Of a stretch of 31,585 nt of DNA, positions 1 through 8,700 are shown in pieces. Both the position numbers and the translations under genes were made by a program. Numbering within the stretch: position 1 is the stretch's first letter; each line of letters opens with the position of its first letter. Below the pieces are notes generated by a model, which saw only the letters and a program-made list of their open reading frames with translations, had not been told where the DNA came from and ran no database searches. The stretch comes from JBCCQH01 sp039024435 (GTDB taxonomy: Bacteria > Bacteroidota > Bacteroidia > J057 > JADKCL01), in the NCBI GenBank assembly GCA_039024435.1, contig JBCCQH010000098.1, forward strand, positions 1-31,585, in the 5' to 3' direction.

Positions 1-139
1 ATTTTGCTATGGCATCTTTTTCCGCCCCTCTTCCGCTATTTTCTCGCCCATAGCTTTGGCTATGGACTCCAAAATGAGCTTCGATGGACAAAAAAATCTG
101 CGATAGCAAATTTCACAAACCAATTTTAAACAGCCTCTA
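1..139. repeat. 139-bp hairpin-forming interspersed repeat, left copy
   Basis: This segment is repeated in inverted orientation at 31445-31583, with 134 of 139 positions matching by hand alignment. It is itself an imperfect palindrome. CCCATAGC (47-54), TTTG, then GCTATGG (59-65) form the tip, and the outer arms (TTTGCTATGGCA near the left edge, TGCGATAGCAAA near 110) also pair. No ORF lies inside. The right side ends in a sequence reading GAGGCTGTTTAAAA on the minus strand. The look is that of a MITE or REP-like element, or the end of an insertion sequence. Its position at both window edges suggests that the contig was broken at a multicopy repeat. Confidence 0.85.
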
Positions 140-394
140 AGGATTTTATCGGGGAGAGATGGGAATTACATTAGCATTTGCCCTGTAATTACGGTAATTT
201 TTTACTCAATGTTGCGCCAGTCACCGGGCAAAATCGACCACTCACAGAAAAAAACCGACCTGGCTCGGACAATCAACACTTCGACGTGTAAAATTTTTGC
301 TTTGGGAAATGCTTTAAAGGGGCTTTTTGAGGAAAAAATCGCCATCTTTGGCCCTTCTTAATCGGTATCAATTCCGCCAAAACTGCACTGATAA
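140..394. other. Leader region upstream of the purNH-mre operon
   Basis: About 255 bases without a credible ORF. It should hold the promoter for the downstream operon, but no clean TTTG/TAnnTTTG pair is visible; TAAAATTTTTG near 289-299 is only a loose -7 match. A short inverted repeat, TTTGCCC (177-183) with GGGCAAA (226-232), could form a weak stem. I saw no match to a known purine or folate riboswitch core. Confidence 0.4.
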
Positions 395-2521
395 ATGACC
401 CCTGCTGCCCCTCAGCCGCTCCGCATTGTCATCCTCGCCTCCGGGAATGGGACGAACGCGCAGTGCATCGCTGCCTACTTCCGGGATTCGGAACTCGCGC
501 GGGTAGTCTTGGTCCTCACCAACAATCCCCGGGCGGGGGTTCTCGATCGGGCCAAAACGCTCGGCATTCCTGCGGAGGTCATGTCCAGAAATGTATACGG
601 TGACGGTACGGCGCTAACGGCCCGCCTCCGGGCGGCGGAAGCGGACCTCGTCGTACTTGCCGGCTACCTGAAATTGATTCCCCAAGCGGTCGTGCGCGCC
701 TACACCGGACGCCTCATCAACATCCATCCGGCACTGCTGCCACGCCACGGGGGGCAGGGCATGTACGGAGAAAAGGTCCACGCGGCGGTGATTGCCGCTG
801 GGGACCGCTACAGTGGCATCACCATCCACCACGTCACCGAGGCCTACGATGAAGGCCCTCCGATCTTGCAAACCCGGCTGGCGGTCGGGGACCGCACAGC
901 AAAAGAATTGGCCCAGGCGGTCCACGCGCTGGAATATCGGCACTTTGCCCCGACGATTGAATACCTGCTTCGCCATCCGGGAGTGAGCTTTATGGAATTA
1001 CAAATGAAAAAAATCGAAACCGCGCTGATTTCCGTCTACCACAAGGACGGCCTCGAAGACATCGCGCGCGAACTGGATGCCCTCGGTGTCCGCATCTTGT
1101 CTACGGGCGGGACGGCAAAGTTCATTCGGGATCTGGGGATCGCCGTCGATGAAGTCGCCGACCTGACGGCCTATCCTTCCATCCTTGGCGGTCGGGTCAA
1201 GACCCTTCACCCCAAGGTTTTTGGGGGGATTCTCGCCCGCCGGGAAAATGAAAGCGACGTGGCTACCCTTGAAGAATACGAGATTCCGGCGATTGACTTG
1301 GTGATTGTAGACCTTTATCCCTTCGAGGACACGGTCGCTTCCGGCGCGGAAGAAAGCGCCATCATCGAGAAAATTGACATCGGGGGGATTGCCCTCATTC
1401 GCGCCGCGGCAAAGAACTTCCGCGACGTCCTCTGTCTCCCTTCGCGCGAGTTGTACACTGAATTCCGGGAACTCTTGGTTGCCCAGGCGGGAGTATTCAG
1501 CCAGGCGCAGCGCAAGCGGTTTGCCGCCGCCGCCTTTGACGTGAGCTCGCACTACGATGCGCACATCTACAATTACCTGAGTGGGGGCACCGGCAGTCTG
1601 AAAATTTCGGAGCCGACCTCCCGCAAACTGCGCTACGGGGAAAATCCCCACCAGGAAGCGCATTTCCACGGCGACCTTGACACGCAGTTTACACAGTTGC
1701 ACGGAAAAGCATTGTCCTACAACAATCTGCTCGACGTGGATGCGGCGCTCAACCTCATGGCCGATCTACAAGCGGGACCGCCCACCTTTGCCGTGTTCAA
1801 GCACACCAATCCTTGCGGAGTGGCCACCGGAAAAAACCCGCTCCAAGCCTGGAAACGGGCACTGGCGGGAGATCCAGTATCGGCATTCGGGGGGATCATC
1901 ATCGGCAACGGGGTAGTGGAAGCGGACGTGGCGGAAGCCATTTCGGAGATCTTTTTTGAGGTGCTGATCGCCGAAGATTTTTCCGCGGGAGCCCTGGAAA
2001 TCCTCCAACGTAAGAAAAAAAGAATTTTGTTGCGGCAGATCTCGAAGAAATTACCGAGATTAATGCTGCGTTCGGCGGTGAACGGTTATCTGTTGCAAGA
2101 AAAAGACCTTCAGGAACCCGATCCGGCCACGTACGAAGCCAAAACCAGCCGGCAAGCTACCGAAGCCCAAACGCTGGACATTGTCTTCGCGGAAAAAATC
2201 GGCAAACACCTCAAGTCCAACGCCATTGCGATTGTCAAAGATCAGCAGCTCATTGGAAGTGGCATCGGACAGACATCCCGGGTGGATGCCCTCAACCAAG
2301 CTATCGCCAAAGCCAAGGCCAAAGGTTTCGACCTCTCGGGATCGGTCCTCTATTCCGATGCCTTTTTCCCATTTTCCGATTGCGCCGAACTGGCGCATGC
2401 GGCTGGGATTGAGGTATTGGCGGAACCGGGCGGATCCATCCGGGACCAGGACACCATTGACTACTGTGAAAAGCACAGCCTGTGCTTGGTATTTACCAAT
2501 TATCGCCATTTTAAACACTAA
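395..2521 (+). CDS. PurN-PurH fusion: GAR formyltransferase plus AICAR formyltransferase/IMP cyclohydrolase
   Basis: A single 708-aa polypeptide for three steps of purine synthesis. Residues 10-195 are PurN: the phosphate loop ASGNGTN is at 15-21, and the catalytic set is Asn109 and His111 (NIHPALLP) and Asp152 (YDEGP). From about Met204 the protein is PurH. It has an MGS-like IMP cyclohydrolase domain (STGGT at 236-240, GGRVKTLHP at 265-273) and then an AICAR transformylase domain with the Lys469-His470 pair in FKHTNPCG and a C-terminal LAEPGGSIRD segment. Each half is near its usual length, about 200 and 505 aa. In-frame ATGs at 992 and 1004, with GGGAG a few bases upstream, could also give free PurH, but no stop separates the halves. 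It ends 13 bases before mreB; purH next to mreB is common in Bacteroidota. The fusion itself is unusual. Confidence 0.93.
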   Translation: MTPAAPQPLRIVILASGNGTNAQCIAAYFRDSELARVVLVLTNNPRAGVLDRAKTLGIPAEVMSRNVYGDGTALTARLRAAEADLVVLAGYLKLIPQAVVRAYTGRLINIHPALLPRHGGQGMYGEKVHAAVIAAGDRYSGITIHHVTEAYDEGPPILQTRLAVGDRTAKELAQAVHALEYRHFAPTIEYLLRHPGVSFMELQMKKIETALISVYHKDGLEDIARELDALGVRILSTGGTAKFIRDLGIAVDEVADLTAYPSILGGRVKTLHPKVFGGILARRENESDVATLEEYEIPAIDLVIVDLYPFEDTVASGAEESAIIEKIDIGGIALIRAAAKNFRDVLCLPSRELYTEFRELLVAQAGVFSQAQRKRFAAAAFDVSSHYDAHIYNYLSGGTGSLKISEPTSRKLRYGENPHQEAHFHGDLDTQFTQLHGKALSYNNLLDVDAALNLMADLQAGPPTFAVFKHTNPCGVATGKNPLQAWKRALAGDPVSAFGGIIIGNGVVEADVAEAISEIFFEVLIAEDFSAGALEILQRKKKRILLRQISKKLPRLMLRSAVNGYLLQEKDLQEPDPATYEAKTSRQATEAQTLDIVFAEKIGKHLKSNAIAIVKDQQLIGSGIGQTSRVDALNQAIAKAKAKGFDLSGSVLYSDAFFPFSDCAELAHAAGIEVLAEPGGSIRDQDTIDYCEKHSLCLVFTNYRHFKH

Positions 2522-2534
2522 TTGAAGCGGGAAA

Positions 2535-3557
2535 ATGGGACTATTTAATTTCTTTACTTCTGAGATCGCCATCGACCTCGGCACGGCAAACACCCTGATC
2601 ATGTACAATGACGACGTGGTGGTGGACGAGCCTTCGATTGTGGCCCTCGACCGGGTGACCGGAAAAGTGCTGGCCATCGGCACGGAAGCCCAGCAAATGC
2701 ACGAAAAAACCCACGAAAACATCAAAACGGTGCGCCCCCTGCGCGACGGTGTGATCGCTGACTTTACCGTGGCCGAACACATGATCCGCGGGATGATCAA
2801 GATGATCCACCCCAACCGCCGGTTCATTCCGAGCAACCACAAGATGGTGATCTGCATCCCCAGCGGCATCACCGAGGTGGAAAAACGCGCCGTCCGGGAT
2901 TCGGCCGAGCACGCCGGCGCCAAAGAAGTCTACTTGATCCCGGAGCCCATGGCGGCCGCGATTGGGATCGGCATCAACGTAGAAGAACCCATCGGCCACA
3001 TGATTGTGGACATTGGTGGGGGTACCACCGAGATTGCGGTGATCGCCCTGTCCGGGATCGTCTCCGACCAGAGCATCCGCATCGCCGGGGACGAATTCAA
3101 CAGCGACATCCTCGACTATATGCGCCGCCAACACAACCTGCTGATCGGTGAGCGTTCGGCGGAGCGCATCAAAATCGAAGTCGGTGCGGCCCTGCCCGAA
3201 CTCGACACTCCGCCGGAGGACATCGAAATCCGTGGCAAGGACCTCATGACCGGGATTCCAAAAACGATCTCCATCTCTTACCGCGAAATCGCCCATGCGC
3301 TCAACAAATCGATCATGAAAATCGAAGAAGCCATTCTGAAGGCGCTGGAATTCACGCCTCCGGAATTGTCGGCGGACATCTACGACCGCGGTATCCACAT
3401 CACCGGCGGTGGTGCTTCTCTGCGCGGTTTGGACATTCGCCTGAGCGAAAAGACCAAACTCCCGATCCACATTGCCGAAGATCCACTGCGCGCCGTAGTC
3501 CGGGGGACCGGCATTGCGCTCAAAAACACGCACAAGTTCAAGTTCCTCATGACCTGA
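2535..3557 (+). CDS. mreB: Rod-shape determining actin homologue MreB
   Basis: A 340-aa actin-fold ATPase that polymerises at the inner membrane and guides the elongasome. Phosphate 1 is IDLGTANT near the N-terminus, phosphate 2 is DIGGGTTEIAV, and the adenosine site is TGGGASLRGLD near the C-terminus. MGLFNFF at the start is a hydrophobic N-terminal membrane-anchoring segment, as expected for MreB. The length is standard. It follows purNH by 13 bases and is followed by mreC after a 100-base gap holding a strong hairpin, so mreB may be expressed at a different level from the genes downstream. Confidence 0.97.
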   Translation: MGLFNFFTSEIAIDLGTANTLIMYNDDVVVDEPSIVALDRVTGKVLAIGTEAQQMHEKTHENIKTVRPLRDGVIADFTVAEHMIRGMIKMIHPNRRFIPSNHKMVICIPSGITEVEKRAVRDSAEHAGAKEVYLIPEPMAAAIGIGINVEEPIGHMIVDIGGGTTEIAVIALSGIVSDQSIRIAGDEFNSDILDYMRRQHNLLIGERSAERIKIEVGAALPELDTPPEDIEIRGKDLMTGIPKTISISYREIAHALNKSIMKIEEAILKALEFTPPELSADIYDRGIHITGGGASLRGLDIRLSEKTKLPIHIAEDPLRAVVRGTGIALKNTHKFKFLMT

Positions 3558-3585
3558 GCGAGCCCGCCGCACTGGCCTTGGTACG

Positions 3586-3620
3586 CTTGTCCACCGGCGC
3601 CCCGCTTGCCGGTGGACAAG
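3586..3620 (+). promoter_or_regulatory. Perfect 13-bp hairpin between mreB and mreC
   Basis: CTTGTCCACCGGC (3586-3598) and GCCGGTGGACAAG (3608-3620) are exact complements around a 9-base loop. No run of T follows, so it is not a canonical intrinsic terminator. By position it could be an mRNA-stabilising 3' end for mreB, a processing site, or a partial attenuator that lowers mreCD-mrdA-rodA relative to mreB. The role is inference; the stem is directly visible. Confidence 0.6.
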
Positions 3621-3657
3621 CTCCCTTCCTTGATCATTTCCCAAATCTCTTCCTCGT

Positions 3658-4590
3658 ATGTGGCGCATCATCCAGTTCCTGAGCAGGTTCGGCAATCTGA
3701 TCCTGTTTCTATTTTTGGAACTGGTCGCCTTTTTAATCATCACCACCGTCAATCAGCCACAACGCGAAATTTCCCAGGGAGTTTTCGCTGAGTTCTCCGG
3801 TAGCCTCAACCAAGTCCAGTCTTCGATCAGCGGCTATTTCAACTTGAGTTCGGAAAATTCTCGCTTGATGGAGCAGAATGCCCGCCTGGAACAGCAAGTG
3901 TTGCAGTTGCGCGATTCCATCCAGGCCTACCGCTTCCGCCGCCCGACTGATCTGGACTTTGTGACCTTGCCCGATTCGCTGCTGAACGATTCACTCTACC
4001 TGGATTCGCTGCGCCGTACCAGCACGGTGGAAGTTCCGCTCCCCGACTCGCTGTTGCCGGTATCGGGCTACCAGTTCCTCGCCGCTCGGGCGATCAACAA
4101 TTCGGTCGCGCTGAACTACAACTACATCACCCTGGACCGGGGCCGCCGCAACGGGGTGCAAATGGACATGGGGGTGATTTCACCGACGGGCATCGCCGGA
4201 CAGGTGGTGGGGGTCAGCGCCAACTTTTCGCTGGTGATGAGCGTCCTGAATAAAAAGTTCCGCACCAGTGCCCGCCTGCTGGGCAACAACAATATGGGGG
4301 TGCTGAGTTGGGACGGGGATGCCCCCGGACTCGCCAAGCTCGAGTTTATTCCGCAGACTTCGGAGATCGCGCAAGGAGATACGGTGGAGACCACCGGCTT
4401 CAGCACCGTGTTTCCGCCTTACTACATGGTGGGGACGGTGGACAGTTTTGACACCCGCGATCAGGACGGATTCTACAACATCACGGTGCGGCTGGCGACC
4501 AATTTCCGCGCCCTAGACAACCTGTTTCTCGTGCGCCACATCTACAAAGAGGAGATCGATTCCCTCGAAAGCAAGAAAGCGACCCAATGA
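3658..4590 (+). CDS. mreC: Rod-shape determining protein MreC
   Basis: A 310-aa bitopic membrane protein of the elongasome that binds and activates PBP2. There is one transmembrane segment near residues 9-29 (LILFLFLELVAFLIITTV) and a coiled coil at about 50-90 (SENSRLMEQNARLEQQVLQL). The periplasmic beta-rich MreC domain follows, including the segment RGRRNGVQMDMGVISPTGIAGQVV. The ATG at 3658 comes just before the membrane segment and is the only sensible start; the stretch upstream is the mreB-mreC hairpin region. The stop overlaps the mreD start by four bases (ATGA), indicating translational coupling. Confidence 0.94.
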   Translation: MWRIIQFLSRFGNLILFLFLELVAFLIITTVNQPQREISQGVFAEFSGSLNQVQSSISGYFNLSSENSRLMEQNARLEQQVLQLRDSIQAYRFRRPTDLDFVTLPDSLLNDSLYLDSLRRTSTVEVPLPDSLLPVSGYQFLAARAINNSVALNYNYITLDRGRRNGVQMDMGVISPTGIAGQVVGVSANFSLVMSVLNKKFRTSARLLGNNNMGVLSWDGDAPGLAKLEFIPQTSEIAQGDTVETTGFSTVFPPYYMVGTVDSFDTRDQDGFYNITVRLATNFRALDNLFLVRHIYKEEIDSLESKKATQ

Positions 4591-5105
4591 CCCTATTGCT
4601 GCGACAGAGCGCGATCTTTCTGATTTACCTGCTTTTGCAGGTGCTCATTTTCAACAATTTTGTCCTGTTTGATCTGGCGACGCCGCACGTATTTGTGTTG
4701 TTCCTGGTGATGATTCCGCTGAATGTCCGCTTTCCCCTGGCGATCACGACTGCGTTTCTTGCCGGGCTGCTGCTGGACCTTTGCTCGGTGGACCTCTTCC
4801 GGGGGGTACATGCCTTCTCGGCGGTGCTGGTGGTGGCTCTGCGGGAGTTTTGGGTCAATGCCATCACCAATCGGGTGACCTACCGGGGCAGCGAAGAATA
4901 CCTCCTGCAAGTGCAGCCCGCTCCCTGGTACTTCCAATACCTGTTTCCGCTCATCCTGGTGTACGAGCTAACCTATCACCTGCTGGAAGCGTTTTCCACG
5001 GCCCACCTTGGGCAGACCATGCTCAAAATCGGGCTGAGTAGCTTGTATACTTTCGCGATTTGCATCATTTTTACTTTTCTCTTTCACCGGTCGAGCAAAA
5101 GATGA
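4587..5105 (+). CDS. mreD: Rod-shape determining membrane protein MreD
   Basis: A small (172 aa), very hydrophobic protein with about five membrane helices, the size and character expected of MreD, which partners MreC in the cytoplasmic membrane. Visible helices include residues 6-30 (AIFLIYLLLQVLIFNNFVLF) and the C-terminal YTFAICIIFTFLF. Sequence conservation in this family is weak, so the call rests largely on hydrophobicity, length and position between mreC and mrdA. Its start overlaps mreC by four bases and its stop overlaps the mrdA ATG, as in many mre operons. Confidence 0.9.
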   Translation: MTLLLRQSAIFLIYLLLQVLIFNNFVLFDLATPHVFVLFLVMIPLNVRFPLAITTAFLAGLLLDLCSVDLFRGVHAFSAVLVVALREFWVNAITNRVTYRGSEEYLLQVQPAPWYFQYLFPLILVYELTYHLLEAFSTAHLGQTMLKIGLSSLYTFAICIIFTFLFHRSSKR

Positions 5106-6967
5106 ATCAAGTAAGTAACCGTGGCCCCATATTGCTGGCGATCTTCTCCGTGGTGATCGTTGTCTACCTGATTCGCTTGTTTTTTCTGCAAGTCATGAGT
5201 GAGGAATACGCCCTCAAAGCGGAGGCGCGGGACCTCAACGAAGAGACAATTTATCCGTCACGCGGCATCATCTACGACCGCAACGACAACATCTACGTCA
5301 AAAACAGCCCCATTTTTGAGGTCCAGTTCATCCCCAATGAAATCACGATTCCGGACACCACCGTGCTGGAAACCTACTTGGGATTGACCCGGGAGCAAAT
5401 CCGGAAGCGGATCAAGAAGTACGATGACATCGCCCGCTACCAGTGGCAGCCCCTCGCCACCCAACTCAGCAAGGAAGCCTACAGCCGCTTCAGCGAGCAG
5501 ATGTGGCAGTTCGAAGGCATCAAAATTGTCGCCCGCCTTGCCCGGGAGTACAATTACCCGGCCGGCGCCAACTTCCTCGGCTATATCAACCAGGTGGACT
5601 CCAACGAAATCAAGCGCTTCATCGCCGAAGGGGACACGGTGAACTACCGCTACAACTCCGGTGACCTGATCGGCAAGCTCGGGATCGAGCGGCAATACGA
5701 AAAGCTGCTCCGGGGCAAAAAAGGCAAGGAAGTCATCCTGCGTGACGTGTTCAAGCGCCCCATGGGTTCCTACGCCAATGGAGCCTACGACGAGCCGCCG
5801 GTCTCTGGCCGCGACATCAAGCTGGGCATCGACGCAAATTTACAGACCTTTGGGGAGCAGTTGATGCGCAACAAACGGGGCAGCATCGTGGCCATTGAGC
5901 CGGCGAGCGGCGAAATCCTGGCTTTTGTTTCGGCTCCCTGCTTTGATCCGGGGCTGCTGACCGGACGCGACCTGGGCAAGAATTACGCGATGCTGGAATC
6001 GGACCCCAACTTGCCCCTGATCAACCGTCCGCTTTCCGCGCAGTATCCCCCCGGCTCCATTTTCAAGATTTTGCAGGCCCTGGCCGCCATGTCAAATGAG
6101 GTCATCCACGAAAACACCCATTTCAGTTGCGGTGGATCCTGGTTCCGCAACAAGGGCAAGCCCGCCTGCCATGGAGCCCACGGTGCGTGTTCGCTGCACA
6201 ATGGCATCAAGCATTCTTGCAACTCTTTTTTCGCTGAGGTCTACTACTCCTTCCTGAACGACCGCCGCTTCTCCGACATCCACGATGCTTATCAGCTCTG
6301 GTACGAGACCATGTCCGACTACGGAATCGGCCGGCAACTGGGGATCGATATCCCCGGCGAAAAATCGGGACTGTTGCCCAAAAAGGAGTTCTACGACGAG
6401 GCCTACGGCAAAAAAAGCTGGGGAGCGCTCACGATCTATTCTAACTCCATCGGGCAGGGCGAAATTCTCATGACGCCTTTGCAGATGGCCAATACCGCGG
6501 CGCTGATCGGCAACCGCGGCTACTACTATGCGCCCCATTTTCTCACCGCCATCAAGGGCCCCCGCGATCAGTGGCGGAGTGAGCCCTATACCCTGCACAA
6601 GGTGCCCGGTACGGCCGCCATGTACAATCTGGTGGTGGATGCGATGGAAGATGTGGTCGTTTCAGGCACCGCCCGCCGCGCCCGGGTCGACAGCATCACC
6701 GTTTGTGGCAAAACCGGCACCGTGGAAAATCCCGCCGGAGAGGACCACTCGGTGTTCATGGCCTTTGCCCCGAAAGATAAGCCACGCATTGCGATTGCCG
6801 CCATCGTGGAGAATTCCGGCTTTGGTGGAACCTGGGCCGCTCCGATCTGCAGCCTGATGATCGAGATGTATCTGCGCGGCTACATTGGCAACCCGCGCAA
6901 ACTGCAGCGCATCCTGGAAGCTGAATTTTTGAAAAGCATCGCGGAAGCGGGAGGTGGCAATGAATAA
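5102..6967 (+). CDS. mrdA: Penicillin-binding protein 2 (elongasome transpeptidase)
   Basis: A class B PBP of 621 aa that cross-links peptidoglycan during side-wall growth, paired with RodA. A short cytoplasmic tail and one membrane anchor (PILLAIFSVVIVVYLIRLFFL, about 9-29) are followed by the PBP dimerisation domain (SRGIIYDRND). The transpeptidase domain has its nucleophile in SIFK (Ser319, Lys322), then SCN within HSCNSFF, and KTG in CGKTGTVENP (Lys537). The open frame extends upstream to 5060, but the ATG at 5102 overlaps the mreD stop and puts the anchor at the right distance, so I prefer it. The stop lies just inside the rodA start. Confidence 0.94.
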   Translation: MNQVSNRGPILLAIFSVVIVVYLIRLFFLQVMSEEYALKAEARDLNEETIYPSRGIIYDRNDNIYVKNSPIFEVQFIPNEITIPDTTVLETYLGLTREQIRKRIKKYDDIARYQWQPLATQLSKEAYSRFSEQMWQFEGIKIVARLAREYNYPAGANFLGYINQVDSNEIKRFIAEGDTVNYRYNSGDLIGKLGIERQYEKLLRGKKGKEVILRDVFKRPMGSYANGAYDEPPVSGRDIKLGIDANLQTFGEQLMRNKRGSIVAIEPASGEILAFVSAPCFDPGLLTGRDLGKNYAMLESDPNLPLINRPLSAQYPPGSIFKILQALAAMSNEVIHENTHFSCGGSWFRNKGKPACHGAHGACSLHNGIKHSCNSFFAEVYYSFLNDRRFSDIHDAYQLWYETMSDYGIGRQLGIDIPGEKSGLLPKKEFYDEAYGKKSWGALTIYSNSIGQGEILMTPLQMANTAALIGNRGYYYAPHFLTAIKGPRDQWRSEPYTLHKVPGTAAMYNLVVDAMEDVVVSGTARRARVDSITVCGKTGTVENPAGEDHSVFMAFAPKDKPRIAIAAIVENSGFGGTWAAPICSLMIEMYLRGYIGNPRKLQRILEAEFLKSIAEAGGGNE

Positions 6968-8291
6968 TTCGCGCAGCAACGCCCTGGGAGGCTTTTCCGG
7001 ACGCTCGGCAGGCGGGGTCCGCGAGAGCAAAATCGACTGGATCACGATCCTGCTCTTCCTGACCATCATCATCCTGGGCTGGTTCAACCTGTACTCGACG
7101 TCGCGGGAAGATGGTACGGGGATCTTTGATCTGAGCACCTACCACGGCAAAGAAGCGCTGTTCATCCTCATTGGGGTAGGTGCCGGCGTGTTGATCCTAT
7201 TTTTGGATACAAAATTCATGGAATTCGTCTCCTACTTCGCTTATGCGGCGACAATCCTGGCGCTGATTGCGGTCCTGGCGGTAAGCAAGGTGAGTGGGGC
7301 GTCGAGTTGGTTTGCCATCGGCGGAATCAAAATCCAGCCTACGGAATTTGCCAAGCTGACCACGGTCATGGCCCTGGCAAAGTACATGTCCCGGTTCAAT
7401 TTTTCGCTCAAGAAACGGGCGGACTTCATGGTGGCGGTGGGGATTGTTGCCCTGCCCATGCTGCTGGTCATCCTGCAAAACGATGCGGGATCGGCGCTGG
7501 TCTTCGGCGGGCTGATCTTTATGTTCTACCGCGAAGGGTTGCATCCGCTGTATCTGGTGGGCCTGGCGGTGTTGGCCCTGGTGGGCACGGCTTCCATTGT
7601 CTTGTCAACCTCTCCCCAGGCCAATGTCTGGCTGGCGGTCGGCATCGGAGGGCTGACGGTGGTGACGTTTATCGTCATGTTTCGCCTGGGGATCCGGCGG
7701 TGGCGACCGATTTACAGCTTGGTGGGAGCCGGGATCGCCCTGATGGTCATCGCTTTGGTCACCCCCAAGGTGGTCAAGCCCCACCACAGTGCGCGCTTGC
7801 GGGTCCTGTTTGCCTCCGATCAGGAACGCAAGGAAGACAAAGACCTCAAGCGGGTGTACTACAACCTGCGTGAGTCGCTGGTGGCCATCGGATCGGGCGG
7901 GGTAACGGGAAAAGGCTACGGGGAAGGTATCCACACCCGCGCCGATTTTGTCCCGGAAGAACATACCGATTATATTTTTTGCGTCCTGGGCGAGGAGCAT
8001 GGCTTCATCGGAGTTTCGGTGGTGCTGTTGCTGTTTTTGTTGCTGCTGGCGCGGATATTTTACGTGGCCGAAAACTCAAAATCGGTCTACGCTCGGGTCT
8101 ACGGCTACGGAATTGCTTCGATCATCTTCCTGCACCTGCTGATCAATGTTGGGATGACCATCGGGCTGCTTCCGACGGTAGGGATCCCGCTGTCCTTTTA
8201 CAGCTACGGTGGCTCCTCGATGATCGCCTTCACCTTGATGATCTTCGTGATGATGAACCACTATTCTTACCGGACGAATATCCTGACGTAA
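6960..8291 (+). CDS. rodA: SEDS peptidoglycan glycosyltransferase RodA
   Basis: A polytopic SEDS-family glycan polymerase of the elongasome, about 443 aa with ten or so membrane helices. Family hallmarks are visible: the extracellular-loop motif FVPEEHTDYIFCVLGEEHG, close to the usual FLPERHTDFIFAVLGEE, and the C-terminal GIPLSFYSYGGSSM. The ATG at 6960 has GGGAGG just upstream and overlaps the mrdA stop by eight bases. A GTG at 6954 is in frame two codons earlier and cannot be excluded. The extra length over the usual ~380-420 aa is mainly an N-terminal Gly/Ser/Arg-rich tail of about 20 residues and a loop near residues 210-290. It is the last gene of the operon. Confidence 0.95.
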   Translation: MNNSRSNALGGFSGRSAGGVRESKIDWITILLFLTIIILGWFNLYSTSREDGTGIFDLSTYHGKEALFILIGVGAGVLILFLDTKFMEFVSYFAYAATILALIAVLAVSKVSGASSWFAIGGIKIQPTEFAKLTTVMALAKYMSRFNFSLKKRADFMVAVGIVALPMLLVILQNDAGSALVFGGLIFMFYREGLHPLYLVGLAVLALVGTASIVLSTSPQANVWLAVGIGGLTVVTFIVMFRLGIRRWRPIYSLVGAGIALMVIALVTPKVVKPHHSARLRVLFASDQERKEDKDLKRVYYNLRESLVAIGSGGVTGKGYGEGIHTRADFVPEEHTDYIFCVLGEEHGFIGVSVVLLLFLLLLARIFYVAENSKSVYARVYGYGIASIIFLHLLINVGMTIGLLPTVGIPLSFYSYGGSSMIAFTLMIFVMMNHYSYRTNILT

Positions 8292-8650
8292 TTCGGGAGA
8301 GTTCCCAACGAAATGAATTTTTATCCGGCAATTGGGTGCTGTTGTCACCCCCCATCAGTTTAAAAGTGCAATCGGTTTCCATCGCGAATGGGATGGCTCG
8401 TCCTGAAAATCGGGCGTTTTTGTGGTTGCCGAATTTTCCAAAGGGTGGGCCGGACACCTCGGCCTGGGATGGATGAAAAAACGCCGAGGTCAGAAAATCC
8501 GCAGGGGCCGCACGGCGTACCGGGCGGCAACGATCTACGTGTTAAAGGGACGCTTTGGATTGCTGGCTCATCGCCGTTTGCGCGTTCCGAACGCGCCCAT
8601 TGACAATCGGAAATTCTCCCATGGGAAATTCCCCCCCGAAGAAACCGCAT
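8292..8650. other. Gene-free stretch after rodA, with a long-loop hairpin
   Basis: About 360 bases with no recognisable gene. Short open frames such as 8422-8652 on the plus strand encode Arg/Gly-rich sequence with no family resemblance, and I do not call them. ACCTCGGC (8456-8463) and GCCGAGGT (8483-8490) form a perfect 8-bp stem with a 19-base loop. No intrinsic terminator for rodA is obvious before the bidirectional-looking hairpin at 8655-8676. Confidence 0.4.
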
Positions 8651-8676
8651 AAAAAAAGAGGCCCATGAGCCTCTTT
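8651..8676 (-). terminator. Intrinsic terminator of the T9SS-tail gene
   Basis: AAAGAGGC (8655-8662) and GCCTCTTT (8669-8676) form an 8-bp stem with a 6-base loop. Read on the minus strand the stem is followed by a run of seven T (the A run at 8651-8657), the classic intrinsic terminator layout, placed just after the stop of the 8701-9057 gene. On the plus strand a T run begins only after about 12 bases, so it may also weakly stop readthrough from rodA. Confidence 0.85.
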
Positions 8677-8700
8677 AAGTATCTATATTTTTTTTCGCGA

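Noticed and set aside
140..394. Purine or folate riboswitch before purNH
   Set aside because: Only a weak 7-bp stem is visible and no conserved riboswitch core could be recognised.
2541..3752. 403-aa open frame on the minus strand across mreB
   Set aside because: It is the antisense shadow of mreB in G/C-rich codons. The translation is Asp/His/Arg/Val-rich, without any family resemblance, while mreB on the other strand is unmistakable.
8422..8652. 76-aa Arg/Gly-rich open frame after rodA
   Set aside because: No ribosome site, no family likeness, and it competes with another overlapping frame; it may be chance in a gene-free stretch.
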